Source: RH-AL1 sp964235705
Lineage (GTDB): Bacteria; Pseudomonadota; Alphaproteobacteria; Rhizobiales; Beijerinckiaceae
NCBI GenBank assembly: GCA_964235705.1
Contig: CAXSDP010000011.1
Coordinates: forward strand, 1 to 64,000
Direction of reading: 5' to 3'
DNA: 64,000 nt
Shown: positions 7,665 through 15,704 of the stretch, piece after piece
Numbering within the stretch: the first letter of the stretch is position 1
How the letters are laid out: every line of letters starts with the position of its first letter
Program-made: the position numbers and the translations under genes
The notes under the pieces: model-generated
Told to the model about the DNA's origin: nothing
The model's input: only the letters and a program-made list of their open reading frames with translations
Database searches by the model: none

Positions 7665-8923
7665 GCGCGGTGCGCACGCCCCCTCGCCGCGGCGCGCTCG
7701 CGCGGGTCCTCCAGGGCCTGATGCAGGCGGAACTGGCGGCGGCGCGCGGTCGGCGAGGCGGTCGGCACGACTCGTCCTCCCCCGGCCAATCCCCGCTCGA
7801 CCAAGCTCCGCCCCGGCGCGTCCCACCGCGTGAGCCCTGGCGCGAGGACGCGAGGATCGCCGGCCGCTCGCCCGGCGACCTCGGCTGCGACTCGCTGGAA
7901 GCGCTGTGGCTGACCTCGGCCGCCTGCGAGATGTTCCACCTCTTCGAAGCGGGGGAGCAAGATGCCATCGTGCGCGCCGAACGCTTCGGCGAATGGATCG
8001 ACATCGTCACGCGCGCGGTGGCCAGGAACGGCGCGCGCGTGAGCTTCACGACGTCCGGATCCACCGGCAAGCCCAAGCGGTGCACCCATCGCCTCGACGA
8101 CCTCGACCGCGAAACGCGGCACCTCGCCACCCTCTTCGCCGACCGTACGCGCGTGCTCGCCTTCGTGCCCGCCCACCACATCTACGGCTTCATCTTCACG
8201 GCGCTCCTTCCCGACCTCTTGGACGCGGCGGTCGTCGATCCCGCGCACGCCGTCCAGGCGCTGTCGACGCTGAAGCGGGGCGATCTGGTCGTCTCGTTCC
8301 CCGAACGATGGATGTGGTTGGAACGGACCATCCGGCAGTGGCCGGATGGCGTGTCCGGCGTGACGTCGACCGCCCCTTGCCCGCGCGCGCTGATCGAGGC
8401 GCTGATGGGTCAGGGCCTCGCGGCCATGACGGAGGTTTACGGGTCCTCGGAGACCGCCGGCGTCGCGACCAGGGCTTGGCCGGACACGGGCTACCGCCTC
8501 ATGCCGCATTGGACCTTCGATGACGGGCACGACGCGGCGGTCACGCGCGTCATCGATGGATCGGGACGATGCTTCGAACTGCCGGATGCCGTCCGGCGTG
8601 CCGCCGATGGCCGCTTCACCATCGTCGGTCGCCGGGACGACGCCGTGCAGGTTGGCGGCGTGAACGTGCGCCCGGACGACGTCGCCGCCGCGCTGCGCGA
8701 ACGGCCGGGCGTCAGCGACGCCGCGGTCCGCCTCATGCGCCCGGACGAAGGCCTGCGGCTCAAAGCCTTTATCGTCGCCGACGTCGGCTGGAACGAGGAC
8801 GACCTCCGCTCGCAACTGGACGCCTGGATGGGACAGGCGTTGGAACCAGCCGCCCGCGCGTGCGCGCTGACGTTCGGGCGACGGCTGCCGACCAACGACC
8901 TCGGGAAGTCCGCCGACTGGTAG
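7661..8923 (+). CDS. pcl: 4-coumarate:CoA ligase, PYP-activating type, with an ACP-like DSL motif
   Basis: A 420-aa adenylate-forming ligase. The GTG start at 7661 overlaps the previous stop (GTGA). The AMP-binding core shows TSGSTGKPK (residues 131-139), TEVYGSSETAG, GRRDDAVQVGG and a C-terminal Lys in LPTNDLGKSADW. It is shorter than plant 4CLs, as are the ligases that activate p-coumarate for PYP. Sitting directly behind a PYP gene, it most likely makes p-coumaroyl-CoA for chromophore loading. Residues about 60-115 contain LGCDSLEALWL, resembling the phosphopantetheine site of acyl carrier proteins (Ser78), ahead of the ligase core. The first 55 residues are low-complexity and the true start could be a little later. 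A long-chain acyl-CoA ligase (RpfB-like) is a less likely alternative. Confidence 0.78.
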   Translation: MSAVRTPPRRGALARVLQGLMQAELAAARGRRGGRHDSSSPGQSPLDQAPPRRVPPREPWREDARIAGRSPGDLGCDSLEALWLTSAACEMFHLFEAGEQDAIVRAERFGEWIDIVTRAVARNGARVSFTTSGSTGKPKRCTHRLDDLDRETRHLATLFADRTRVLAFVPAHHIYGFIFTALLPDLLDAAVVDPAHAVQALSTLKRGDLVVSFPERWMWLERTIRQWPDGVSGVTSTAPCPRALIEALMGQGLAAMTEVYGSSETAGVATRAWPDTGYRLMPHWTFDDGHDAAVTRVIDGSGRCFELPDAVRRAADGRFTIVGRRDDAVQVGGVNVRPDDVAAALRERPGVSDAAVRLMRPDEGLRLKAFIVADVGWNEDDLRSQLDAWMGQALEPAARACALTFGRRLPTNDLGKSADW

Positions 8924-9300
8924 CCGAACGCTTATCGTTGACCGTCTTCACCGTCAAAAGCCCTTTGAAGGCGTCGCCGACGCATGGCGGCCGCCCGTGT
9001 CCGTCGGGTCCAACCAGCCCATACGGTTCGACGTCCGGCCCCACCTTGACGACCTATTGTTTTGACGAGCNNNNNNNNNNNNNNNNNNNNNNNNNNNNNN
9101 NNNNNNNNNNNNNNNNNNNNNNNNNNNNNNNNNNNNNNNNNNNNNNNNNNNNNNNNNNNNNNNNNNNNNNAGCCCATACGGTTCGACGTCCGGCCCCACC
9201 TTGACGACCTATTGTTTTGACGAGCGTGTCGCGCAATTTAGAGAAGTCTTAAAGTTGTTGCCGCTCATATAGGCTCGGCCCAATCTTGGAACGTTACGTG
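8924..9300. other. Intergenic region containing an assembly gap
   Basis: Between the ligase and the EAL gene there are about 377 bp as written, of which 100 are Ns and 55 are a duplicate flank. Collapsing the artefact leaves about 220 bp. After the gap the sequence turns AT-richer (9226-9290) and probably holds the promoter of the EAL gene; I cannot place its boxes with confidence. No RNA gene is visible. Confidence 0.6.
9016..9225. other. Scaffold gap (9071-9170) with identical 55-bp flanks
   Basis: The 55 bases at 9016-9070 are repeated exactly at 9171-9225, on either side of exactly 100 Ns. The same geometry occurs at 33533-33742. This is what results when two contigs that overlap by an assembler k-mer (here 55) are joined with a fixed gap instead of being merged. 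The real genome probably has one 55-bp copy and no gap. Confidence 0.85.
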
Positions 9301-10071
9301 ATGTCGACAGCATGTCAGGGATGCCGTGACGGGACGGGCTTCGACCTGCCATTCACCATGGCCTTCCAACCCATCTTCGATCTCGCCTCGGGCGCCATCT
9401 TCGCGCACGAGGCCCTCGTGCGCGGCGTCAACGGCGAGGGTGCCGCCTCCATCCTGTCGGCCGTGGACGATTCGAACCGTTACGCGTTCGACCAGCAGTG
9501 CCGCGTCAAGGCGATCGAGTTGGCGGCGCGGGCGCGCCAGCCCCACGACGGCGCCGGCTTGTCGATCAACTTCATGCCCAACGCGGTGTACGAACCCCGC
9601 GCCTGCATCCGCCTCACCTTGGATGCCGCGACCCGGACGGGCTTCCCGCTCAACCAGATCATCTTCGAGTTCACCGAAACGGAGAAGCTCGACACCGATC
9701 ATCTCCTCAAGATCCTGAGGACGTACCGCAGTATCGGGTTCAAGACGGCGATCGACGACTTCGGGGCGGGTCACGCCGGTTTGTCGCTGCTCGCGCGCTT
9801 CCAGCCGGACATCGTGAAGATCGACATGGATCTCATCCGCGGCATCGACACCGAGCCGACCAAGCGCGTCATCCTGCGCAACCTGCTGTCCTTGCTGGAA
9901 GACCTCGCGGTCGCCCCGGTCTGCGAAGGGGTCGAGACACTGGCGGAGTTGGCCGTGATCCAGGACTTCGGCGTCCGCCTGGTTCAAGGCTACGTGCTGG
10001 CCAAACCCGCCCTGGCGAAAGCGTCGTCCGACGTCCCGGCGGCGCCGTCCATCAAGCAGACGGCGGCGTAG
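9301..10071 (+). CDS. Stand-alone EAL domain protein (c-di-GMP phosphodiesterase)
   Basis: A 256-aa protein that is almost entirely an EAL domain, with no sensor domain or membrane segment. Key residues are in place: EALVRG (Glu near 37), the Asn in INFMPN, FEFTETE, DDFGAGHAG, KIDMDL, CEGVET and VQGY. It should hydrolyse c-di-GMP to pGpG. The ATG at 9301 (MSTACQGC) is preferred; an in-frame TTG at 9286 is possible. The Cys-rich start (CQGC) is unusual and could bind metal, which is speculation. Its position just after the PYP-GGDEF-ligase operon makes it a natural counter-enzyme to the light-linked cyclase. Confidence 0.88.
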   Translation: MSTACQGCRDGTGFDLPFTMAFQPIFDLASGAIFAHEALVRGVNGEGAASILSAVDDSNRYAFDQQCRVKAIELAARARQPHDGAGLSINFMPNAVYEPRACIRLTLDAATRTGFPLNQIIFEFTETEKLDTDHLLKILRTYRSIGFKTAIDDFGAGHAGLSLLARFQPDIVKIDMDLIRGIDTEPTKRVILRNLLSLLEDLAVAPVCEGVETLAELAVIQDFGVRLVQGYVLAKPALAKASSDVPAAPSIKQTAA

Positions 10072-10086
10072 CACCCTTCCCGTGCC

Positions 10087-10128
10087 GGCGTGGCCCAACC
10101 GGCGTGATCCAACCAGCATGACCCATGC
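10087..10128. repeat. Three 14-bp degenerate tandem repeats
   Basis: Units GGCGTGGCCCAACC (10087-10100), GGCGTGATCCAACC (10101-10114) and AGCATGACCCATGC (10115-10128) follow one another just after the stop of the EAL gene. The third copy is clearly diverged. No gene or regulatory role is evident. Confidence 0.7.
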
Positions 10129-10292
10129 GTCGATCCTCGACCCGTTCGGAGGTTCAAGAACCCGCGCCGTCGATCAGGCGACGCGACGGCCCCTCGAGTG
10201 AGGATCGTCGCGAGGGCGCAATCGCGTAACGTTGTTTCTTAGCGGGCGATTAATGTGGCGGCGTCAATGTCAAGCGTACCCCGGATAGCGCC

Positions 10293-11519
10293 ATGATCCA
10301 CCTGGACGCGAACGAATACCTGCTTCGCGAAGGCGATCGGCCGACCTGTGGTTTCCTCATCGAGCGCGGACGCCTCGAGGTGCTCCTCGAGCGTCCGGAT
10401 GGCGACCGGATCCTCGCGACGCTCGGACCCGGCGAGATCGTCGGCGAGATGGCGCTGGTCGACCAGGCGCCACGCACGGCCAGCGTGCGCGCCTGCGAGG
10501 AATGCCTCGTGCTCCCGATCACGGCCGACCACATCACGAAGAGGCTCGCCTCCAGCGACCCGATCCTACGCCTGGTCCTCGGCACGATCCTGGACCGATA
10601 CCGCGCGACCTTGAGCGAGATCGTCGGGCGATCGGGCGGCGCGCGCCCTTTCGTCAAGCGAAGCCTCACCATCGATTCCGCCGCGCTGGCCGAGTTGCGC
10701 GTCGAGAAGGAACTGCGGTTCGCCCTGCTGGACGACCAGATCCGCGTTTACTACCAACCGATCACGCGGCTCGCCGACGGGCGCCTCGCCGGCTTCGAGG
10801 CGCTCGCGCGCTGGATGCATCCCACGCGTGGCCTCGTCCCACCAACCACCTTCGTCCCCATCGCGGAGGCGAGCGGCCTCAGCGCCGACCTCGCCATCGT
10901 TTGCCTGCGCCAAGTCATGCGCGACCTCGTCGGCATGCGGGCGCGTGCTGCGGCGCGCCCCGACCACGTCGACGAACCGCAGATCGCCGTGAACATCTCC
11001 GGACACGACCTGACGGCACCCGATTTCATCGAACAGCTGAGCGCGATCGCGACGGCCGGCGCCGGTCACATCGGCAACGTGACCCTCGAACTGACGGAAA
11101 CGGCGCTCGTCCACAGTCCAAGCGAGGCCGCCGAGGCCCTGGCCACCGCGCGGCGGCTTGGTTTCAAGATCGCCGTGGACGATTTCGGGACCGGTTACTC
11201 GTCGTTGAATTACATCCGCACGTTGCCCGTCGACGGCCTGAAGATCGACAAGACGTTCGTGCAGGGCGCGTCCGATTGCGCGACGACGCGGTCCATCGTC
11301 GCCTCGATGTTGCAGCTCGCCGAGTCGCTCGGGCTCAGGGTGGTGAGCGAGGGCATCGAGACGGCGGCGCAACACGCGCTCCTGCAGATGCTGGGCAGCG
11401 AGTTCGGACAAGGCTACCTTTACGGTCGCCCGCTTCCGTTGGCCCAAACCTTGGACTTGATCAGCGCCTGGCGCGCGACGAGCGTGGACATGCCGGCTAC
11501 TTACGCGTCATCCGCGTGA
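10293..11519 (+). CDS. Cyclic-nucleotide-binding domain + EAL phosphodiesterase
   Basis: A 408-aa soluble protein. Residues about 1-120 form a CRP-like cyclic-nucleotide-binding domain with the phosphate-binding-cassette-like stretch GEIVGEMALVDQAPRTAS (conserved Glu and Arg). Residues about 145-395 form an EAL domain with EALARWMHP, VNISGHDL, LELTETALVH, DDFGTGYSSLNY, KIDKTFV and GIETAAQ. It probably degrades c-di-GMP under control of cAMP or cGMP. The neighbouring convergent gene encodes a nucleotide cyclase, and the two coding regions overlap by 23 bp at their 3' ends, which supports a functional link between cAMP/cGMP and c-di-GMP. Ligand identity is inferred only. Confidence 0.88.
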   Translation: MIHLDANEYLLREGDRPTCGFLIERGRLEVLLERPDGDRILATLGPGEIVGEMALVDQAPRTASVRACEECLVLPITADHITKRLASSDPILRLVLGTILDRYRATLSEIVGRSGGARPFVKRSLTIDSAALAELRVEKELRFALLDDQIRVYYQPITRLADGRLAGFEALARWMHPTRGLVPPTTFVPIAEASGLSADLAIVCLRQVMRDLVGMRARAAARPDHVDEPQIAVNISGHDLTAPDFIEQLSAIATAGAGHIGNVTLELTETALVHSPSEAAEALATARRLGFKIAVDDFGTGYSSLNYIRTLPVDGLKIDKTFVQGASDCATTRSIVASMLQLAESLGLRVVSEGIETAAQHALLQMLGSEFGQGYLYGRPLPLAQTLDLISAWRATSVDMPATYASSA

Positions 11520-13698
11520 TGGCGTCCCACCCATCGGGCGGCGGGGACGCGGCGTGGCGCGCGCAGCGGTCGGCGTAGACGCCGTAGAGTTCGGCGAGGA
11601 TCGGCGGCGCGGTCGCGCGCAGACCGATGGCGGCGGACGCCGCCGCCTGGAACCGCCGGGCGCGGTAATCGGCGAGCATCACCCCGTGCGCGTCGCCCAG
11701 CGCTTGGAACGCCGGCGAGGCGGCCGTCGCCTCGTCGCCGAGCAGGGTCATGATCCGCGTCGGCGCGCCACGGCCCGCGACCACGACGCTGTCGACCTCC
11801 AACCATGCCAGGCCCGGCGCCAGCAGGACCGTCGCCTCCGCCGCGAGGATGTCGACGCCGTAGACCCTGGTGAGGGCTTCCAGCCGCGATGCCAGGTTCA
11901 CGTCGTCGCCGAGGGCCGAGTAGTCGAAGCGCAGGCGTGACCCGAGGTTGCCGACGACGCAGGGACCGCTCGCCAAGCCGATCCCGCAGCGGATCGGCGG
12001 GACGCCTTCGACGTTCGCGGACAGCTCCGTTCGCAGGGCCGGCAGGGCTTCGACCATGGCGAGCGCGGCGCGAGCCGCGCGCGCGCCGTGGGCGGCATCG
12101 GGCAACGGCGCGTTCCAGAACGCCATGATGGCGTCGCCGATGTATTTGTCGACGGTCCCGCCATGGGCGAGCACGATCTCACTCATCGGCGACAGGTAGC
12201 GGTTCATGAAGCGGGTGAGGTCCTGGGGGCTCATCCGCTCCGCGATGGCGGAGAAGTTGCGGAGATCGGTGAACATCACCGTGAGGGGGCGCGACTCGCC
12301 GCCGAGCGCGAGCAGGCCCGGTTCCCGCGCGAGGCGGGCGACGACGGTGGGCGAGACGAAACGCCCGAACGCGTCCTGGACGAAGCGACGGTCGCGCTGC
12401 TCCGCCCGGAACAGCGCCGACACGCCGCCGAGGTAGGCGAAGAGCAGCATCGCGCTCGGCATGATCGGATCGATCAGGAGCTGCCGGTCGCGGAAGGCCC
12501 ACCAGCTCGCGCCGACGATGGCGCCCGTGCCCAGCGCGGCGGTGGCGGCGCTCGCCATGGCGGGTACGAGGGGAAGGGTCGCCGCCAACGCCAGCGCCAG
12601 CGCGGCGCCGCCGTAGAGTTCGACCACGGACCACGCCGGGCGGAGCAGTCGCGTTCCCGCCAGCAAGCCCTCGATCGCCTGGGCCTGGACCTCGACGCCG
12701 GGCATCGCCGGGTCGACGGGGGTGGCGCGGATGTCGGTGAGGCCCGCCGAACTGGACCCCACGATGACGATGCGGCCTTCGACCTCGCCGCGATCGAAGC
12801 CGCCGGCGAGTACCCTTTGCGCCGGTATGAACCGCTCCGGCCTGTGCCCCGTGAAGCGCACGCGCATGTCGCCCGTCGGCGCCGACGGGACGGTGACCGC
12901 GCCGACGCGCACGGAGTCCACGCCGCCCCTCGCGTCGGCGCGGACGAGGAAGGTCGACGCGCCCTGCGCGACGCGCAGGCTTTCCAGGGCGAGGCTCGGG
13001 ACGAGGCGACCGCCGAGCGAGAGCAGCAGGGGCACGCGCCGCACCGTCTGGTCGCCGTCGGGCAACCAATTGAGGGCGCCGAGCCCGGCGGCGCGCTCGA
13101 CGAGGGACGGCAGCGGGACGACGGCGCCGCCGAATCGCGGCACGAACGCGACGGCGTCGCCGCCGGCCTGGGCCATGCCGTAGGGCGCGACGAAGGAGGG
13201 GTCCGCGCCGTCCTGCGTCAGCACGAGGCCGAGCACGACCGGCGCCGGGCCGAGCGCTTCGGCCAAGGCCGCGTCGTTGCTCCGGGCGCCCTCCAGCGCC
13301 GTCCGCACGGCGGTTCGCCGTGCCGCGTCGGCGATGCCGGCCACGAAGGCCTCCGCGCTGGTGCGGTCGCCCTCGGAGAACACGATGTCGAAGGCGATCG
13401 CGGCGGCGCCCGCTCCTCGCAGGCGATCGACCAGGGCCGCGACCTGCGTGCGCGGCCACGGCCACTGCCCGAGCTTGGCGATCGAGGCGTCGTCGATGTC
13501 GACGATGCGGACCGGCGTTCGCGCATCGTAGCCGCGCGGCGCGCTCCGCTGGTAAAGGTCGAAGAGCTGGTCCCGCATCCGCGTGACGAAAGAGGGCTGC
13601 GACAAGCCAAGCGTGAGAACGAGCGCGACCGGCCCGAGCCACGAGGCGTGGTAGATCGGGCTGCGTAACGTGCGCGGCAACGTTCTCCAGGTGGCCAT
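11497..13698 (-). CDS. CHASE2-domain adenylate/guanylate cyclase
   Basis: A 733-aa membrane sensor cyclase. A membrane segment near residues 18-38 is followed by a periplasmic CHASE2 domain (about 40-330, with VRIVDIDDASIAKLGQWPWPR), further membrane segments (about 345-420) and a class III cyclase domain (about 455-650). Metal-binding Asp residues lie in MFTDLRNFS and DKYIGDAIMAFW; DKY also carries the substrate-recognising Lys, and LGDDVNLASRLE holds the Asp and Arg expected of an active enzyme. Base preference (A or G) is uncertain. It lies 161 bp downstream of the FecR-like gene on the same strand, a common alphaproteobacterial arrangement in my recollection, and overlaps the cNMP-EAL gene convergently. 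Confidence 0.9.
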   Translation of the reverse strand: MATWRTLPRTLRSPIYHASWLGPVALVLTLGLSQPSFVTRMRDQLFDLYQRSAPRGYDARTPVRIVDIDDASIAKLGQWPWPRTQVAALVDRLRGAGAAAIAFDIVFSEGDRTSAEAFVAGIADAARRTAVRTALEGARSNDAALAEALGPAPVVLGLVLTQDGADPSFVAPYGMAQAGGDAVAFVPRFGGAVVPLPSLVERAAGLGALNWLPDGDQTVRRVPLLLSLGGRLVPSLALESLRVAQGASTFLVRADARGGVDSVRVGAVTVPSAPTGDMRVRFTGHRPERFIPAQRVLAGGFDRGEVEGRIVIVGSSSAGLTDIRATPVDPAMPGVEVQAQAIEGLLAGTRLLRPAWSVVELYGGAALALALAATLPLVPAMASAATAALGTGAIVGASWWAFRDRQLLIDPIMPSAMLLFAYLGGVSALFRAEQRDRRFVQDAFGRFVSPTVVARLAREPGLLALGGESRPLTVMFTDLRNFSAIAERMSPQDLTRFMNRYLSPMSEIVLAHGGTVDKYIGDAIMAFWNAPLPDAAHGARAARAALAMVEALPALRTELSANVEGVPPIRCGIGLASGPCVVGNLGSRLRFDYSALGDDVNLASRLEALTRVYGVDILAAEATVLLAPGLAWLEVDSVVVAGRGAPTRIMTLLGDEATAASPAFQALGDAHGVMLADYRARRFQAAASAAIGLRATAPPILAELYGVYADRCARHAASPPPDGWDAITRMTRK

Positions 13699-13859
13699 CC
13701 GCTACGCCCGGCTCGTATCGCTGGCATCCACGTCGACGATGTTGGCGATCACCGCCCCCGCGCGGATGTCGTGCACCGTCGGAACGTTGGTCGGCGTGGT
13801 GACGGGCATTCCCCTAGTCACGAGACAAGACCGCACCATCGAAGCCCGGGGCCAAACGG

Positions 13860-15704
13860 CTAATCGTCATTGCCGTGGCCGTTGTTCTTGTTGTCGTTAC
13901 CTTTCCCACTGTCGTGCCCGGTCGTGGTGACCGGACTCGTGACAGGCGTTGTCACTGGCGTGGTGACCGGCGTCGTGACGGGTTTGGTCGTCACGGGCGT
14001 CACCACCGGGGTCGTCACGGGTGTGGTCACTGGCGTGACGACAGGCGTGGTCGCCACGGGCGTCACAATGGGCGTCACGACCGGGGTCGCGACGGGCGTG
14101 ATCACGGGCGTGGTGACCGGCGTGATCACGGGCGTCGTAACCGGCATCGTGACAGGTGTGGTCGTCACGGGGGTCGTGACGGGCGTGATCACTGGCGTGA
14201 TGATGGGCGTGGTCACGGGGGTGACGACCGGTGTCATGACAGGTGTCGTCGCGGGTGTGATCGTCACGGGCGTCACGATGGGCGTTACCACCGGGGTCGT
14301 CACAGGCATGGTCACGGGCGTCACCACGGGCGTGACGACAGGGGTCACCACGGGCGTGACGACGGGTGTGATCACGGGCGTGGTCACCGGCGTGGTCACG
14401 GGGGTGACGACCGGTGTCACCGCGGGCATGACGACGGGTGTGACCACAGGCGTGATGACCGGCGTGGTCACCGGCGTCACCACGGGCGCGACGACCGGCG
14501 TGGTCACGGGTGCGGCGACGGGCGTTACGGGCGCGCTGACAGGGGTCGTCACCGGGGCGGCGGTCGTGACCGGTGTCGCCACCGGGGTCACGGGCGTGGC
14601 GACAGGCGTCGCGACCGGCGTGCTGATGACCGGTGTCGCGATGGATGTCGCGACGGACGTGGCGGTCGTCACCGGAGTGGTCGTCACCGGAGTGGCCGTC
14701 ACCGGAGTGGCCGTGGTCGTCACGGGTTTGGTGGCCGGCGTTCCCACGGGCGCGGGAATAGCCGGCGCGGGGGCGGCAGGCATCGTCGCGGGAGCGGTCA
14801 TCGCGGCCGTGCTCGTCATCCCCGCGCGCATGATCCGCGTGGCCAGCTGGCTCGCCTGGCTCGCCTGCGACTGGTTGCGCGCGAGCACGTTGCCGGCGGC
14901 GAACACGGACGTGAAATCCAGCGCGTCGATGCTCGGCGGACGCGGCGCCGCGACCGGCACGTCGACGAGGCGGCCGAGGCCGGCGCTCGCGAAGGCCGCG
15001 ACGCCCTTCGCGGAGGCACCGCCATGCTGCCGGCCCTTGCTCGCGAGGGTCTTCATCATCGCCTGCGCGGCCCTCATGTCGAAGCGCACCGGCGCGGCGA
15101 TGGGCTCCCCGGCCGAACCGACGAAGACGGCGAAGCCCGGGCGCGAGAGCAGCACTTCGCTCGCGCCGTTACGGACGGTCATCTGGCCATAGCCGTTCAC
15201 GACGATCGCGCCGCCGTGGAAGCCCGTCGGGACGCCGGGGATCGCGGCGACGTCGGCGGCCTCCTTGACGTAACCGATCATGCCGATGCCGCCGCGGATG
15301 CCGATCGTCACGACCGGCGTCTTCACCGTCGCGCCGCCACCGTGGCTGATGTCGCCGCCGACGAAGCGCAGGACGCCCTTGCTCAGCGTCGCGCCCATCT
15401 TGCCGCCCGCACCCGGATCGTAGACGAACTCGTCGATCACGAGGTCGCTGTTCTCGCCGACGCTGAGCGTGCTGCGATCGAGGAAGGTGAGCTGGGCGGA
15501 GCCGCCGCGCTTCGTCGTGATCCGATCCTTGAAGAAGATGTCGGCGCCGGGCGTCAGCGTGCGCGCGGTCCGCCCCGGCGCGCGGCCGGTCGGCGCCACG
15601 TTGGCCGCCCCCACGGCGCCGACGACCTGCTCGGCGAGGGCCGGCGCCGAGGCGAGGGCGAGCAGCGAGGCGGACAGGAGGAGGCGGGCGAAGGGGGACG
15701 TCAT
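13860..15704 (-). CDS. FecR-domain secreted protein with a long TPVx repeat tail
   Basis: A 614-aa protein. A signal peptide (LLLSASLLALASAPALA) is followed by a FecR-like domain at about residues 45-150 (DRSTLSVGENSDLVIDEFVYD, GGDISHGGGATVKTPV, IGIRGGIGMIG) and a linker. A low-complexity tail of about 280 residues is built of four-residue TPVx units, and the end is hydrophilic (GHDSGKGNDNKNNGHGNDD). FecR domains occur in periplasmic signal transduction and surface-attached proteins. The ATG overlaps the stop of the upstream TPR/beta-barrel gene by one base (TGATG), so the two are coupled. The extended TPV-rich tail would span the envelope or act as a surface stalk, by analogy with Pro/Thr-rich linkers. 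Function unknown. Confidence 0.8.
   Translation of the reverse strand: MTSPFARLLLSASLLALASAPALAEQVVGAVGAANVAPTGRAPGRTARTLTPGADIFFKDRITTKRGGSAQLTFLDRSTLSVGENSDLVIDEFVYDPGAGGKMGATLSKGVLRFVGGDISHGGGATVKTPVVTIGIRGGIGMIGYVKEAADVAAIPGVPTGFHGGAIVVNGYGQMTVRNGASEVLLSRPGFAVFVGSAGEPIAAPVRFDMRAAQAMMKTLASKGRQHGGASAKGVAAFASAGLGRLVDVPVAAPRPPSIDALDFTSVFAAGNVLARNQSQASQASQLATRIMRAGMTSTAAMTAPATMPAAPAPAIPAPVGTPATKPVTTTATPVTATPVTTTPVTTATSVATSIATPVISTPVATPVATPVTPVATPVTTAAPVTTPVSAPVTPVAAPVTTPVVAPVVTPVTTPVITPVVTPVVMPAVTPVVTPVTTPVTTPVITPVVTPVVTPVVTPVVTPVTMPVTTPVVTPIVTPVTITPATTPVMTPVVTPVTTPIITPVITPVTTPVTTTPVTMPVTTPVITPVTTPVITPVATPVVTPIVTPVATTPVVTPVTTPVTTPVVTPVTTKPVTTPVTTPVTTPVTSPVTTTGHDSGKGNDNKNNGHGNDD
13921..14750. 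repeat. 12-bp tandem repeat array encoding TPVx units
   Basis: About 800 bp consist of variable 12-bp units that encode Thr-Pro-Val-x on the minus strand; roughly 60 or more units are visible, with x mostly Thr, Val or Ile. The units differ at silent and replacement positions, so the array is old rather than freshly expanded. A few units are 15 bp (TTTPV, TATPV), and all keep the frame. The opposite strand reads as an open TGVV-type frame, which is a by-product of the repeat. Confidence 0.9.

Noticed and set aside
7661..8923. RpfB-type fatty acyl-CoA ligase linked to DSF turnover
   Set aside because: Its short length and its place directly behind PYP fit a chromophore-activating ligase better; not fully excluded.
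9016..9225. Genuine 55-bp direct repeat
   Set aside because: The same 55-bp/100-N geometry occurs at the second gap, which points to assembly.
13921..14750. Repeat array as a possible CRISPR
   Set aside because: Units are 12 bp with no spacers and they code for a regular peptide tail.
13870..15192. 440-codon plus-strand frame of TGVV repeats opposite the FecR gene
   Set aside because: It mirrors the 12-bp repeat on the other strand, has no family motif outside it, and the minus strand has a signal peptide and FecR domain.
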